DNA from: Stenotrophomonas sp. MYb238
Lineage (GTDB): Bacteria > Pseudomonadota > Gammaproteobacteria > Xanthomonadales > Xanthomonadaceae
Direction: 5' to 3'
Length of the DNA: 64,000 bases
Assembly: GCF_009496535.1 (NCBI RefSeq)
Contig: NZ_WIDL01000002.1
Coordinates: 47,957-111,956 of the forward strand
Shown here: piece after piece, positions 35,491-46,147 of the stretch
Position numbering within the stretch: position 1 is the first letter of the stretch
Layout: each line of letters begins with the position of its first letter
Notes under the pieces: model-generated
The model's database searches: none
What the model saw: the letters and a program-made list of their open reading frames with translations, nothing else
Told to the model about the DNA's origin: nothing
Position numbers and translations under genes: made by a program

Positions 35491-36600
35491 TCAGTCCACG
35501 TAGTCGTCGAACTTGCGGCCGCCCTGGAACGGCATCACGTGCTGCCGCACGATGCCCTTGGGCACCGTCTCCAGCTTCATCACGCCATATTCCTGCGGCC
35601 ACTGCGCCTGGTCGCGCGGCAGCTTGAACGTGCCCATCAGCATGTCCACCAGCGGCAGGTGGATGGCGTAGTTCACGTCGATGTATTCCTTCTGCCGGGC
35701 GTGGTGCCAGTGGTGATAGCGCGGCAGCACCACCAGGTATTCCAGCCAGCCGAAGCGGATGCCGAGGTTGGCATGGGCCAGCACCGCCTGCAGGCCGACC
35801 AGGATCACGTAGGCGTTCACCGCCGGGGTGGAGAAGCCCAGCACCAGTAGCGGCAGCAGCACCGCGCTGCGGGTCATGACGATCTCGATGAAATGGATGC
35901 GCGAGCCCGCCAGCCAGTCCATGTGCCGGCTGGAGTGGTGCACGGCATGGAAGCGCCACAGCCACGGGACGTTGTGGTACGCGCGGTGCAGCAGCGCCTG
36001 CGCCATGTCGGCCACGAACACCGCGATCAGGAACTGCGCCCACACCGGCAGCGACTGGATCGCCGCCTTCAGCGACGGGAACGCGGCCAGCCCGGCGATG
36101 GTGGAGGTGGAGGCGGTGACCAGGATCAGGATGAACTGCACCAGCACGTGGCTCATGAAGAAATAGGCCACGTCGGTACGCCAGCCGGGGCGCAGCGGCG
36201 ACAGCGCGCGCTTGCCCATATAGCGTTCCAGCGGCACGAACACCAGCGCCGAGAAAAACAGCGACAGCACGAACCAATCCAGCCCGAGCGAATAGGGCGT
36301 CTGGCCGATGGCGTCGAACTGCACGTTGGTGCCGCCCAGCAGCACCGCCAGCGTCGCGCTGCCGACGCCGATGGCGGCGATGCGCTTGTTGCGGTCGCGC
36401 AGGATGGCCAGCGTGCCGAGGATGAAGGCGGCGGACAGCCCGACCAGCAGCAGGTGGCGGGCGAACTGCTCGTTGTAGACGGCGCGGAACTCGCGGCTGG
36501 TCAGCAGCTCGGGGAAGTGGAAGCAGGCCACCGCCATCAGGCTCAGCACCCCCAGCAGCGCGGAGGCATAGGCGAAGAAGGAACGGTGCGGTCGGGCCAT
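35491..36600 (-). CDS. Fatty acid hydroxylase / sterol desaturase family protein
   Basis: 369 residues with several membrane helices. The di-iron His clusters are HRAYH, HAVHHSSRHMDW and HHWHH, in the order expected for FA_hydroxylase (PF04116). It oxidises a lipid in the inner membrane; substrate unknown. The ATG at 36600 is preferred over one 15 codons upstream because MARPHRSFFAYASALLG begins the first helix. Confidence 0.88.
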   Translation of the reverse strand: MARPHRSFFAYASALLGVLSLMAVACFHFPELLTSREFRAVYNEQFARHLLLVGLSAAFILGTLAILRDRNKRIAAIGVGSATLAVLLGGTNVQFDAIGQTPYSLGLDWFVLSLFFSALVFVPLERYMGKRALSPLRPGWRTDVAYFFMSHVLVQFILILVTASTSTIAGLAAFPSLKAAIQSLPVWAQFLIAVFVADMAQALLHRAYHNVPWLWRFHAVHHSSRHMDWLAGSRIHFIEIVMTRSAVLLPLLVLGFSTPAVNAYVILVGLQAVLAHANLGIRFGWLEYLVVLPRYHHWHHARQKEYIDVNYAIHLPLVDMLMGTFKLPRDQAQWPQEYGVMKLETVPKGIVRQHVMPFQGGRKFDDYVD

Positions 36601-36682
36601 GCGCGGACTTCCTGTCGAAGATGGCCGGATTCTGCCTGCGCGCAAGGAACGGCGACAAGCCCGGCCATGCCACGCCCGGTGT

Positions 36683-36760
36683 GTAGGAGCGGCTTCAGCC
36701 GCGAAGGGGCTTTCCCGGCATCCCCGGTAGAGCCCCTTCGCGGCTGAAGCCGCTCCTACG
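36683..36760. repeat. GTAG-type REP inverted pair
   Basis: GTAGGAGCGGCTTCAGCCGC and its reverse complement about 38 bases apart, between the hydroxylase start and arsC stop. Confidence 0.85.
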
Positions 36761-36775
36761 GCATTGCTGATGGGC

Positions 36776-37123
36776 TCACAGCAGCGTGCGCACCGTCTCC
36801 GGCGGGCGGCACAGCGCGGTGCCCTTGGCGGTGCGCACGATCGGCCGGTTGATCAGCACCGGATGCATCGCCATCGCCTGGACCAGCGCGGTCTCGTCGT
36901 CGAGCCGGTCGGCCAGGCCCAGCTCGGCGTAGACGGCCTCCTTGCTGCGCAGCAGGTCGCGCGCGGGAATGCCCATTTCGTCCAGCAGCTGGCGCAGCGT
37001 CGCCGGATCGGGCGGGTCGGCGAGGTAGTCGACGATCTCGATGTCGGCGCCGGCCTCCTGCAGCAGGGCCAGCGCGCCGCGGGAATTGGAACAGCGGTTG
37101 TTGTGCCAGATCGTCGCTTTCAT
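36776..37123 (-). CDS. arsC: Arsenate reductase, glutaredoxin-dependent ArsC family
   Basis: 115 residues. Active-site Cys in IWHNNRCSNSRGALALL and conserved Arg residues in MHPVLINRPIV. Reduces arsenate to arsenite with glutathione/glutaredoxin, although no ars operon surrounds it and close relatives (YfgD) may have other roles. Its ATG lies five bases after the pldA stop, so the two are cotranscribed. Confidence 0.92.
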   Translation of the reverse strand: MKATIWHNNRCSNSRGALALLQEAGADIEIVDYLADPPDPATLRQLLDEMGIPARDLLRSKEAVYAELGLADRLDDETALVQAMAMHPVLINRPIVRTAKGTALCRPPETVRTLL

Positions 37124-37128
37124 CGCGG

Positions 37129-38268
37129 TCAGAACCATTCCAGCAGCGAGATGCCGACGCCGACATAGGTGGCACGGTGGTTGTAGTCGATCATGCTTTC
37201 GCCGTAGCCGTCGAACACCTGCACGTGCCCGCGCAGCAGCCGGTTGAGCGGGAAACCATAGTCCACCTGCACCGAGCCGTGCGAGCGTTCGCCGCCGCGC
37301 AGCGAGTGGCGCGCGGTCACCGAGAACTCGTGTCCGTTGCGGTTGTAGACCAGGGTGGCGTCGCCGCGGCCGGTGAAGTCCTCGATGTCCGGGTTGTTGT
37401 CGTCCCGGGCGTTCTCGGGGATGCGGTACCAGGGCCGCAGCATGATCGCCCAGTTCTCCCGGTCCAGGCCGACGTTCAGGATCACCCGGTTCCAGCTGCG
37501 CGACAGCGGATCGCTGCGGCCGTTGGACTGGTGGTTGAGGCTGATGCCGGTTATGCGCCCGTTCCAGCCGAACAGCGAATAGCCGTTGCGGAAGACCAGC
37601 ATGGCTTCCGGTTCGTAGTTGGTCTCGCGGAACGGCCGCGAGATCTGGCTGTTGTAGGCCTGCCAGTGCGAACTCTGGGTATAGCCGACCCAGACGTCGC
37701 CGTTGTCGCCGAACAGGTTCTCGGCGACCTTGGTCTTGAAGCTGAGCTGGAACTTCAGCTCGGTGTTGTCCAGCTCCTCCGCTTCGGTGGCGGTATTGGC
37801 GGGATTGGGCGAATGCGGCATCCGGTTCGGCTTGCTGCTCCAGAACGCGGGCAGCAGGTAGACCGGCTTGTAGGCGCGCAACTGGTACAGGCCCAGCTTG
37901 GAATCCTTGGCCAGTTCCCAGCGGCTGTCCAGCATCGAGCCGCGGCCGGCGTTGGCCACCGCCGACGCGAGGTCGTCGTGGGCGAAAAGCTCGTTGCGCC
38001 GCGGCAGCGGCTGGTCCAGCTCCTTGGCGCTGGCCTTGGCTTCCTTGAGCGTCTGCTGCGCGGCGCTGGCGGCGGCGTCCGCCGCCCGGGTATCGGCCGG
38101 CGCGCGGCCCAGCGCGCGGTCGTAGCAGCTCAGGCGGGCGGCATCGGAGTCCAAGGCGAAACAGGCCTGTGGCGAGGCCGGCGTGGCGATCGATTCCTGC
38201 GCCAGCGCGGTGGCGGAGCAACCCGACAGGGCGAGCAGCAGGACAGGGCGGGCGCGGTAGGTATGCAT
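37129..38268 (-). CDS. pldA: Outer-membrane phospholipase A
   Basis: 379 residues. Signal peptide (LLLALSGCSATALAQE), a linker region with coiled-coil character (about 60-100), then a beta-barrel domain from about residue 130. The catalytic NHQSNG contains the His-Ser pair; Asn further on completes the triad. The last residue is Phe, as for BAM-assembled barrels (GVGISLLEWF). Active as a calcium-dependent dimer that removes misplaced phospholipids from the outer leaflet. ATG at 38268 chosen for the signal peptide. Confidence 0.92.
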   Translation of the reverse strand: MHTYRARPVLLLALSGCSATALAQESIATPASPQACFALDSDAARLSCYDRALGRAPADTRAADAAASAAQQTLKEAKASAKELDQPLPRRNELFAHDDLASAVANAGRGSMLDSRWELAKDSKLGLYQLRAYKPVYLLPAFWSSKPNRMPHSPNPANTATEAEELDNTELKFQLSFKTKVAENLFGDNGDVWVGYTQSSHWQAYNSQISRPFRETNYEPEAMLVFRNGYSLFGWNGRITGISLNHQSNGRSDPLSRSWNRVILNVGLDRENWAIMLRPWYRIPENARDDNNPDIEDFTGRGDATLVYNRNGHEFSVTARHSLRGGERSHGSVQVDYGFPLNRLLRGHVQVFDGYGESMIDYNHRATYVGVGISLLEWF

Positions 38269-38385
38269 GCGGCGACGGTCATCCGGACGTGGGGGAAGGG
38301 CGCCCTGCACCCAGGGCGGGGTCCATCCGGCGGGATTGTCGGTCATTGCCGTGTGCAGCGGGAGTCATGGCCGCCCGCCGCTGGT

Positions 38386-38871
38386 TCAGACGAACCAGGC
38401 GAGGGCGAAAATGCCCAGCATCGCCACCGCCAGGCCGAGCTTGAGCGCCACCCCCAGCACGATGCCCAGCCAGGTGCCGATGCCCACCTTCGTTGCCCGG
38501 CCCAGCTGGCGGCCATGCAGGTACTCGCCGAGCAGCGCGCCCACGAAGGGGCCGGCGAACAGGCCGATGGGCATGAAGAACAGCCCGGCCACGGTGCCCA
38601 CCAGCGAGCCGACCAGCGCCAGCCGGCTGGCGCCCAGCCGCTGCGCGCCAAGGGTGGTGGAAAGCACGTCGACCACGATGGAGATCGCGGTCAGCACCCC
38701 CAGGACCACCAGCGGCAGCCAGCCGACGCGTGCGAACCCGTCCGTCCAGGCCGCGACCAGCAGGCCGGCGAACACCAGCGGGATTCCGGGGAGCGCGGGT
38801 AGGACCACGCCGGCGATGCCGACGATCACCAGCAAGGCCGCTAGCAGATAAAGTATGAATGAATAGTCCAT
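38386..38871 (-). CDS. DUF456 family membrane protein
   Basis: 161 residues, hydrophobic throughout, with the DUF456 pattern GIAGVVLPALPGIPLVFAGLL near the start and repeated Gly-rich helices (GPFVGALLGEYLHGR). No known activity. Stands alone upstream of pldA on the same strand. Confidence 0.85.
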   Translation of the reverse strand: MDYSFILYLLAALLVIVGIAGVVLPALPGIPLVFAGLLVAAWTDGFARVGWLPLVVLGVLTAISIVVDVLSTTLGAQRLGASRLALVGSLVGTVAGLFFMPIGLFAGPFVGALLGEYLHGRQLGRATKVGIGTWLGIVLGVALKLGLAVAMLGIFALAWFV

Positions 38872-38971
38872 GTAGGTCGCGCAGGGTGTCCAAAAGGGGT
38901 TGACAAGATTGTCTTGGCCCGATTGATTTTTGGTTATGGCCGGGTTAAGTTTCAGCCGCTGAGCTTGGCAA

Positions 38972-38996
38972 GGTCACCGTGAATCGTGGCCTGATG
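38972..38996 (+). promoter_or_regulatory. Conserved cold-shock leader element, copy 2
   Basis: The same 25 bases as at 6813-6837, here 132 bases before the second cold-shock ATG. In both leaders GCTTG and CAAGG precede it, and a GCT..CATCGTT match follows 20-25 bases later. A TTGACA at 38904-38909 upstream could be a -35 box. Confidence 0.6.
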
Positions 38997-39103
38997 GGTA
39001 GATCGCATGATTTGCTGCATCGTTACACCTCGCTTCCTCCTTGCAGTCAGCCGCCTCCAGGGGCGTATCCATCAAACGAGAGAGCAACAGGGAGTCAGTC
39101 GAG

Positions 39104-39313
39104 ATGTCCGATCGCGAAACCGGCATTGTCAAGTGGTTCAACGACGCCAAGGGCTTCGGCTTCATCAGCCGCGAAAATGGCGAAGACGTGTTTGTGCACT
39201 TCCGCGCCATCCAGACCCAGGGCTTCAAGAGCCTGAAGGAAGGCCAGAAGGTCACCTTCACCGTGGTGCAGGGTCAGAAGGGCCTGCAGGCTGACGCCGT
39301 GCAGCCGGTCTGA
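39104..39313 (+). CDS. Cold-shock protein, CspA family, second copy
   Basis: 69 residues, same length and about three-quarters identical by eye to the one at 6950. KGFGFISRE and DVFVHF are the RNA-binding motifs. A frame extension 21 codons upstream is rejected because homology starts at MSDRETG and CAGGGAG lies upstream. Monocistronic with its own terminator. The paired leader element suggests both genes respond to the same signal. Confidence 0.96.
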   Translation: MSDRETGIVKWFNDAKGFGFISRENGEDVFVHFRAIQTQGFKSLKEGQKVTFTVVQGQKGLQADAVQPV

Positions 39314-39337
39314 GACCGCCCCACACAGTTGCGGAAA

Positions 39338-39365
39338 GAAAAGGCCCGCGCGAGCGGGCCTTTTC
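39338..39365 (+). terminator. Rho-independent terminator of second cold-shock gene
   Basis: AAAAGGCCCGC / GCGGGCCTTTT stem; the stem tail itself supplies the T run. It may also serve the convergent lipoprotein gene. Confidence 0.85.
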
Positions 39366-39391
39366 CATTCCGCGACCGGACGTGCGACCGG

Positions 39392-39871
39392 TCAGCGCAG
39401 CACCACGCGGCCATTGACCACGCGCACGTACGTGTTCTCGCGCACGCCGCCGAGGTCCTTCTGGTTGACCACGATCACGCGGCCATCGTCCATGCGCACC
39501 TGGATGTCGTAGGAATCGCCGGTGACATTCTGCTGGATCTTGTTGCCTGCCACCGCGCCGGCGGCGGCGCCGGCCGCGGCGGAGATGTTCTGGTTGCCCT
39601 TGCTGCCGCCGGTGTGGCTGGAGATCTCGTGCCCGGCCACTGCGCCGACGATGCCGCCGAGGATCGCACCCGTCGCCGAGGGCGCGGTGCGGCCCGAGGC
39701 CACCGTATCGATGCGGGTGACGATGCCGCAGTCGGCGCAGCGGGCGTTGTTGTAGCCGCCGTTGTTGTAACCGCCGTTGTTGTAGCCACCGCCGCTGTAG
39801 CCGGGGGAGGTGGCGCAGCCCGCCAGGGCCAGGCTGGCGATGGCGCCCGCAGCGATCAACTGGATCTTCAT
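39392..39871 (-). CDS. Glycine-zipper 2TM lipoprotein (SlyB/17 kDa antigen type)
   Basis: 159 residues. Lipobox SLALAGC, three GGYNN repeats, then two glycine-zipper segments AILGGIVGAVAGHEISS and [14 protein letters not shown] that insert in the membrane, and a C-terminal beta domain IQVRMDDGRVIVVNQKD. Outer-membrane lipoprotein, likely structural or stress related. The frame reaches further upstream but the lipobox fixes the ATG at 39871. Confidence 0.87.
   Translation of the reverse strand: MKIQLIAAGAIASLALAGCATSPGYSGGGYNNGGYNNGGYNNARCADCGIVTRIDTVASGRTAPSATGAILGGIVGAVAGHEISSHTGGSKGNQNISAAAGAAAGAVAGNKIQQNVTGDSYDIQVRMDDGRVIVVNQKDLGGVRENTYVRVVNGRVVLR
39746..39805. repeat. 15-base tandem repeat inside lipoprotein gene
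   Basis: Three near-identical copies of GTTGTTGTAGCCGCC plus a decayed fourth, encoding GGYNN on the minus strand. Multiples of five codons, so copy changes keep the frame. Confidence 0.8.
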
Positions 39872-39980
39872 GGTGATTCTCCTTGCCAGAGGGATAGCGG
39901 GTATGGCCATACCCGGCACGGTGAATCCTCCCTTTTCACGCGTGAATGGCGGGCCAACCGCGCGTGAAACGCAAGTCGAT

Positions 39981-40412
39981 TCAGCGGAAATCCTGGTGGC
40001 AGGCCTTGCAGTCGTTTCCAAGCTGTTCAGTGACCGCGGCCAGGGCGGTGCAGTCGGCCGGCGCCGCAGCCAGGGCGTCGTTCAAGGTGGCGCGGAAACG
40101 GCTGGCATGCTGCTGGAAGCGGGGATCGTCGCGCAGGCCGGCGAAGGCCAGGTCCAGGTCGTTGGACAGGGCGCGCAGAGTCTGCAGACGCGGCAGAGTG
40201 TCGTTGACCGTGCAGCGGTTCTGCTTGCGGCTGTCGTTGAGCATCTGCGACTGGCGCGCCATGACGTGCATCAGGCTGCCGGGGAACGGGTCCTGCCGTG
40301 CCTGGATGGCGCGCATGGCCATGACGGCGGCCACGATGCCGATCAGCAGGCCGGCGATCAGCACGAACAGGTAGCGGGATGCGTTGGACGGGGTGCGGCT
40401 GGGTTCGGTCAT
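39981..40412 (-). CDS. Membrane-anchored c'-type monohaem cytochrome
   Basis: 143 residues. N-terminal anchor YLFVLIAGLLIGIVAAVMAM, then a mostly helical domain ending NDCKACHQDFR, with the haem site CxxCH six residues from the C terminus. That position is the signature of cytochrome c' and c556 four-helix bundles. May carry electrons or bind NO. A longer frame upstream is rejected because it overlaps tcdA. Confidence 0.85.
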   Translation of the reverse strand: MTEPSRTPSNASRYLFVLIAGLLIGIVAAVMAMRAIQARQDPFPGSLMHVMARQSQMLNDSRKQNRCTVNDTLPRLQTLRALSNDLDLAFAGLRDDPRFQQHASRFRATLNDALAAAPADCTALAAVTEQLGNDCKACHQDFR

Positions 40413-40487
40413 GGCCCTGGCTCTGCTTGTGGGATGCGGCGATGGTACGACGCGCAGCGCGTTTCCGGCCACGGTTAAAATGCGCGC

Positions 40488-41282
40488 ATGAAAGAACAAC
40501 TGCGCGAACGTTTCGCCGGCATCGACCGGTTGTATGGCGCCGGCTCGATCGAGCGGCTGTCCGCCTGCCGGGTCGCGGTGGTGGGCATGGGCGGGGTGGG
40601 GTCGTGGGTGGTCGAGGCGCTGGTGCGCTCGGCGGTCGGCCACCTGACCCTGATCGATGCGGACGACATCTGCGTGTCGAACACCAACCGGCAGCTTCCG
40701 GCGATAGCGGGCCAGTACGGGCGCAACAAGGCGGTGGCCATGGCCGAGCGCTGCCGCGCGATCAACCCCGACGTCGGGGTCGAGGCGGTGGAGGCGTTCC
40801 TGACCGGCACCAACATGGCCGAGCTGTTGGACCGCGGCTTCGACCTGGTCATCGACGCCTGCGACAGCTTCCGGGTGAAGGTCGAGACCATCGCCTGGTG
40901 CCGCCGCCGCAAGCTGCCCCTGATCACCGTGGGCGCGGCCGGCGGGCGCACCGATCCGACCCTGGTACGGGTGCGCGACGTCTCGCGCACCGAACACGAC
41001 GCGATGCTGGCGCTGATCCGCAAGAAGCTGCGCGCTGAGTTCAACTTCCCCAAGAATCCGCAGCGCTACTTCGGCGTGCCGGCGGTGTATTCGCTGGAGA
41101 ACGTGAAGTATCCGCAGGCCGATGGCAGCGTCTGCGGGCTGCGGCCCAACCTGGGCGCCGACGCGGCGCTCAAGCTCGATTGCGGCGCCGGCTTGGGGGC
41201 GGCCACACACATCACCGGCGCGTTCGCCTTCGCCGCGGTCGGCAAGGCGTTGGAGATGCTGCTCAAGCCGAAGGCACGCTGA
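40488..41282 (+). CDS. tcdA: tRNA threonylcarbamoyladenosine dehydratase TcdA
   Basis: 264 residues, ThiF/E1-like. VAVVGMGGVGSWVVEALVRSAVG is the ATP-binding motif; DADDICVSNTNRQ and the later PNLGAD follow the TcdA pattern. It uses ATP to cyclise t6A37 of ANN-decoding tRNAs to ct6A. Convergent with the tatD gene across a REP pair. Confidence 0.94.
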   Translation: MKEQLRERFAGIDRLYGAGSIERLSACRVAVVGMGGVGSWVVEALVRSAVGHLTLIDADDICVSNTNRQLPAIAGQYGRNKAVAMAERCRAINPDVGVEAVEAFLTGTNMAELLDRGFDLVIDACDSFRVKVETIAWCRRRKLPLITVGAAGGRTDPTLVRVRDVSRTEHDAMLALIRKKLRAEFNFPKNPQRYFGVPAVYSLENVKYPQADGSVCGLRPNLGADAALKLDCGAGLGAATHITGAFAFAAVGKALEMLLKPKAR

Positions 41283-41292
41283 TCGCCCCTCC

Positions 41293-41394
41293 CGTAGGAG
41301 CGACTTCAGTCGCGACAGCGGCTTTGCGACGGCGCAAGCCGCCTGCGTGGACCATGACGGGAAAGCCCCGTCGCGACTGAAGTCGCTCCTACGG
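41293..41394. repeat. GTAG-type REP inverted pair, long spacer
   Basis: Two REPs of the GACT/AGTC type in opposite orientation with about 60 bases between. The spacer has its own hairpin (GCGGCTT / AAGCCGC). The right-hand REP supplies the stop codon of the TatD gene. Confidence 0.83.
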
Positions 41395-42168
41395 GGATGG
41401 CGAGTCCGGCAGGTCGAACAGGCGCCGTGCGTTGGCGGTGGTCTGCGCGGCCACCTCTTCAACCGGTTGCCCGCGCAGACCGGCGATGACCGCGGCGATG
41501 GCGGGCAGGCGCGCCGGTTCGTTGCGCTGGCCGCGGATGCCGGCATCGGGCTGGTCCGGCGCGTCGGTTTCCAGCAGCAGGAATTCCAGCGGCATCGTCG
41601 CTGCCAGCGCGCGCAGGCGGTTGGCGCGCGGGTAGGTGACCGGCCCGCCCAGTCCGAGCAGGAATCCCATGTCCCACAGCTGCCGGGCCTGTTCCGGGCT
41701 GCCGGAAAAACTGTGCACGACGCCGCGCAGGCCGCCGATGCGCCTCAGGGTGTGGATCACCTCCTCCACCGCGCGGCGGGCGTGCACGATCACCGGCAGT
41801 CCGAACTCCCGCGCCAGCTGCAGCTGCGCGTCGAAGTAGCGGCGCTGGGCGGCGGCGTCCAGGCCTTCCACGAAGAAATCCAGCCCGCATTCGCCGACGG
41901 CGCAGGGGCGCTCGCGCTCCAGCCAGTCGCGCAGCTCGTCCAGATGCTCTGGTCGATGCGCGGCCAGGAACATCGGGTGCAGGCCGTAGGCCGGGTGCAG
42001 CGCACTGTCGCCGGCGCAGGCCTGCCGCAGGCCCGGCCAGCTGGCCGCCGTGATCGCCGGAACCACCATCGCGGCCACGCCCGCGGCCCTGGCGCGGGCA
42101 ACCATGGCATCGCGGTCGCCATCGAACTCGGGCGCATCCAGATGGCAATGGCTGTCTACCAGCTGCAT
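41389..42168 (-). CDS. TatD family metal-dependent hydrolase (YjjV-like)
   Basis: 259 residues, TIM-barrel. Metal ligands in DSHCHLD at the N terminus, GECGLDF, VIVHARRA and LLETDAPD. TatD proteins are 3'-5' DNases or D-aminoacyl-tRNA deacylase-like; this one groups by eye with YjjV. Its TAG stop lies in the adjacent REP element. Followed upstream by a small membrane protein gene with a three-base gap, likely one operon. Confidence 0.91.
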   Translation of the reverse strand: MQLVDSHCHLDAPEFDGDRDAMVARARAAGVAAMVVPAITAASWPGLRQACAGDSALHPAYGLHPMFLAAHRPEHLDELRDWLERERPCAVGECGLDFFVEGLDAAAQRRYFDAQLQLAREFGLPVIVHARRAVEEVIHTLRRIGGLRGVVHSFSGSPEQARQLWDMGFLLGLGGPVTYPRANRLRALAATMPLEFLLLETDAPDQPDAGIRGQRNEPARLPAIAAVIAGLRGQPVEEVAAQTTANARRLFDLPDSPSP

Positions 42169-42171
42169 CGG

Positions 42172-42402
42172 TCAGCGCTTGCGCGGAAGCGCGGGAGGTT
42201 CAGTGGGGGCAACCGGATCCTTGCGGCGCTTCCAGTTGGCCAGCAGCAGGGTGCCCAGGCCGAACAGGATCTCGTCGACGAAGGGCACCGGATCGGGCAG
42301 CAGCATGCTCAGCGCGAACAGCGCCGCGGTGATCTTGAACAGCGTGGGATAGCGCAACCGGCGGGCCCATTCCATGAAGGACAGCAGCACGGGACTGGAC
42401 AT
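42172..42402 (-). CDS. Small membrane protein (DUF6116-like)
   Basis: 76 residues. MSSPVLLSFMEWARRLRYPTLFKI, then helix ITAALFALSMLLPDP and FVDEILFGLGTLLLANWKRRKD. I recall this pattern as the Xanthomonadaceae DUF6116 family; function unknown. Its stop is three bases before the TatD ATG. Confidence 0.7.
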   Translation of the reverse strand: MSSPVLLSFMEWARRLRYPTLFKITAALFALSMLLPDPVPFVDEILFGLGTLLLANWKRRKDPVAPTEPPALPRKR

Positions 42403-42559
42403 GGCGGATTCCTGGAGGCGACGGAATGTCGACAGGCGCTCATATTGCGGCAAGCCGGCGGCTTTACGAGAGGCGGGTACGACGGGGGATGCCTTCGTTC
42501 AGGTTTGCCGTGCTGGAATTGCCCCAGTCAACAGGCGGGCGACCCGCACGGAGCAGACG

Positions 42560-43390
42560 ATGAAGAGCAATACGACTACCGTTCTGGTGGCTGCCGGCGC
42601 CCTGCTGGTAGGCGGCATCGCCACCGCGGCGTTCATGAGCGGCCGTGGCACGAGCGCGTCGCCGTCCCCCGTGCAGCCGGCACAGCCGGTGCTGGACACC
42701 ACACCGCTGGCCGACGATGCCGCTGCCGGCAACGCGGTCGCTCCGCGCGAGGCGACGCTCGAATACGCCGACGTGCTCAAGGTCGCGCCGATCAGCCGCA
42801 GCGAACCGGCCTATGCCACCGTGATCGGCACCGAACCGGTACGCCAGACATCGACCACGACGGTGCCGCGCGAAGTGTGCGAGGACGTGGTGGTGGAGGA
42901 GCGGCTGCCCGAACGCGACGGCAACGTCGGCGGCACGGTCGCCGGCGCGGTCATCGGCGGCCTGCTGGGCAACCAGGTGGGCAAGGGCAACGGCCGCAAG
43001 GCCGCGACCGCGGCCGGCGCGGTGGCCGGCGGCGTGATCGGCAACCAGGTCGACAAGCGCCACGTCGGCGGCCGCGTCGTGCAGCGCACCGAGCGCCAGT
43101 GCCATACCGAACAGACCGCGTCGGAATCCTCGCGCGTCACCGGCTACAACGTCACCTACCGCAAGGCCGATGGCAGCACCGGCACCATGCGCATGGACAA
43201 GCAGCCGGGCAACCGCGTCGCCCTCGGCAACGCCAGCCGCACCGTCGGTTACGACGTCACCTATCGCTTCAACGGCCAGGAGAAGACGGTGCGCATGGAC
43301 GACAAGCCGGCCAGCGACCGCCTGCCGGTCATCGACGGCCAGGTCGTGACGCAGACGGCGGCCGTGGATACCGGCAGCAACCGCCAGTAA
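42560..43390 (+). CDS. Glycine-zipper 2TM domain protein
   Basis: 276 residues. N-terminal membrane anchor TVLVAAGALLVGGIATAAFMSG, Pro-rich linker, a VPREVCEDVVVEERLPERD segment, glycine zippers TVAGAVIGGLLGNQVGKGNG and AAGAVAGGVIGNQVDKRH, then two beta-rich repeats that each carry YDVTYR/YNVTYR and RMDDKP/RMDKQP. Envelope protein related to the 17 kDa surface antigen family; shares domain style with the lipoprotein at 39392. Confidence 0.85.
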   Translation: MKSNTTTVLVAAGALLVGGIATAAFMSGRGTSASPSPVQPAQPVLDTTPLADDAAAGNAVAPREATLEYADVLKVAPISRSEPAYATVIGTEPVRQTSTTTVPREVCEDVVVEERLPERDGNVGGTVAGAVIGGLLGNQVGKGNGRKAATAAGAVAGGVIGNQVDKRHVGGRVVQRTERQCHTEQTASESSRVTGYNVTYRKADGSTGTMRMDKQPGNRVALGNASRTVGYDVTYRFNGQEKTVRMDDKPASDRLPVIDGQVVTQTAAVDTGSNRQ

Positions 43391-43407
43391 CAGCACGGTT
43401 TTCCGCG

Positions 43408-43446
43408 AGCCCCTCTCCCGCGGGGAGAGGGGGCGGGGTGAGGGCA
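43408..43446. repeat. CCCTCTCCC-type intergenic repeat
   Basis: AGCCCCTCTCCC GCGG GGAGAGGGGGC hairpin followed by GGGGTGAGGG. This sequence pattern is commonly scattered between genes of Xanthomonadaceae and pseudomonads. Only this clear copy is seen here. Confidence 0.6.
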
Positions 43447-43517
43447 GGGCGAAGCCCTTTGACGCTTGGCCGCAAGTTCTCCACCCCGGCAGCGCGCCAC
43501 GAAAAACCAGCGCAGAC

Positions 43518-43550
43518 GAAAAAGCCCCGGTTTTCCAACCGGGGCTTCTT
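43518..43550 (-). terminator. Terminator between glycine-zipper gene and ppsA, bidirectional
   Basis: AAGCCCCGGTT / AACCGGGGCTT with a TTCC loop. TTTTTCG follows on the minus strand (ppsA) and TCTTCTTTT on the plus strand. Confidence 0.9.
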
Positions 43551-43574
43551 CTTTTCCGGCGACCGCAACGACGC

Positions 43575-45953
<2,379 letters not shown>

Positions 45954-46046
45954 GCGCGATGCTCCGTTGAGGCCATCGCCCGAGGCGGGCTGGTATGGCC
46001 ACGTCCGTAGGAAGAAGCCAATATGATGCAGTGCACACCTAGGCGG

Positions 46047-46058
46047 CACAAGCTTGTG
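46047..46058. promoter_or_regulatory. Palindrome in the ppsA/ppsR divergent promoter
   Basis: CACAAGCTTGTG, perfect 12-base palindrome, with CTTGTG/CTTGTC direct repeats to its right (46071-46083). Located about midway between the two start codons; possible regulator site. Confidence 0.4.
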
Positions 46059-46147
46059 ACATTACTTTGTCTTGTGCTTGTCTTTCCCGAGACAGAAGCT
46101 GGCCATACGGCCGGCTCCGGGGCCAACCATCCTCCAAGGAGTCCTGC

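Noticed and set aside
36776-37123. Arsenic resistance operon
   Set aside because: arsC stands with pldA; no arsR, arsB or arsH in the vicinity.
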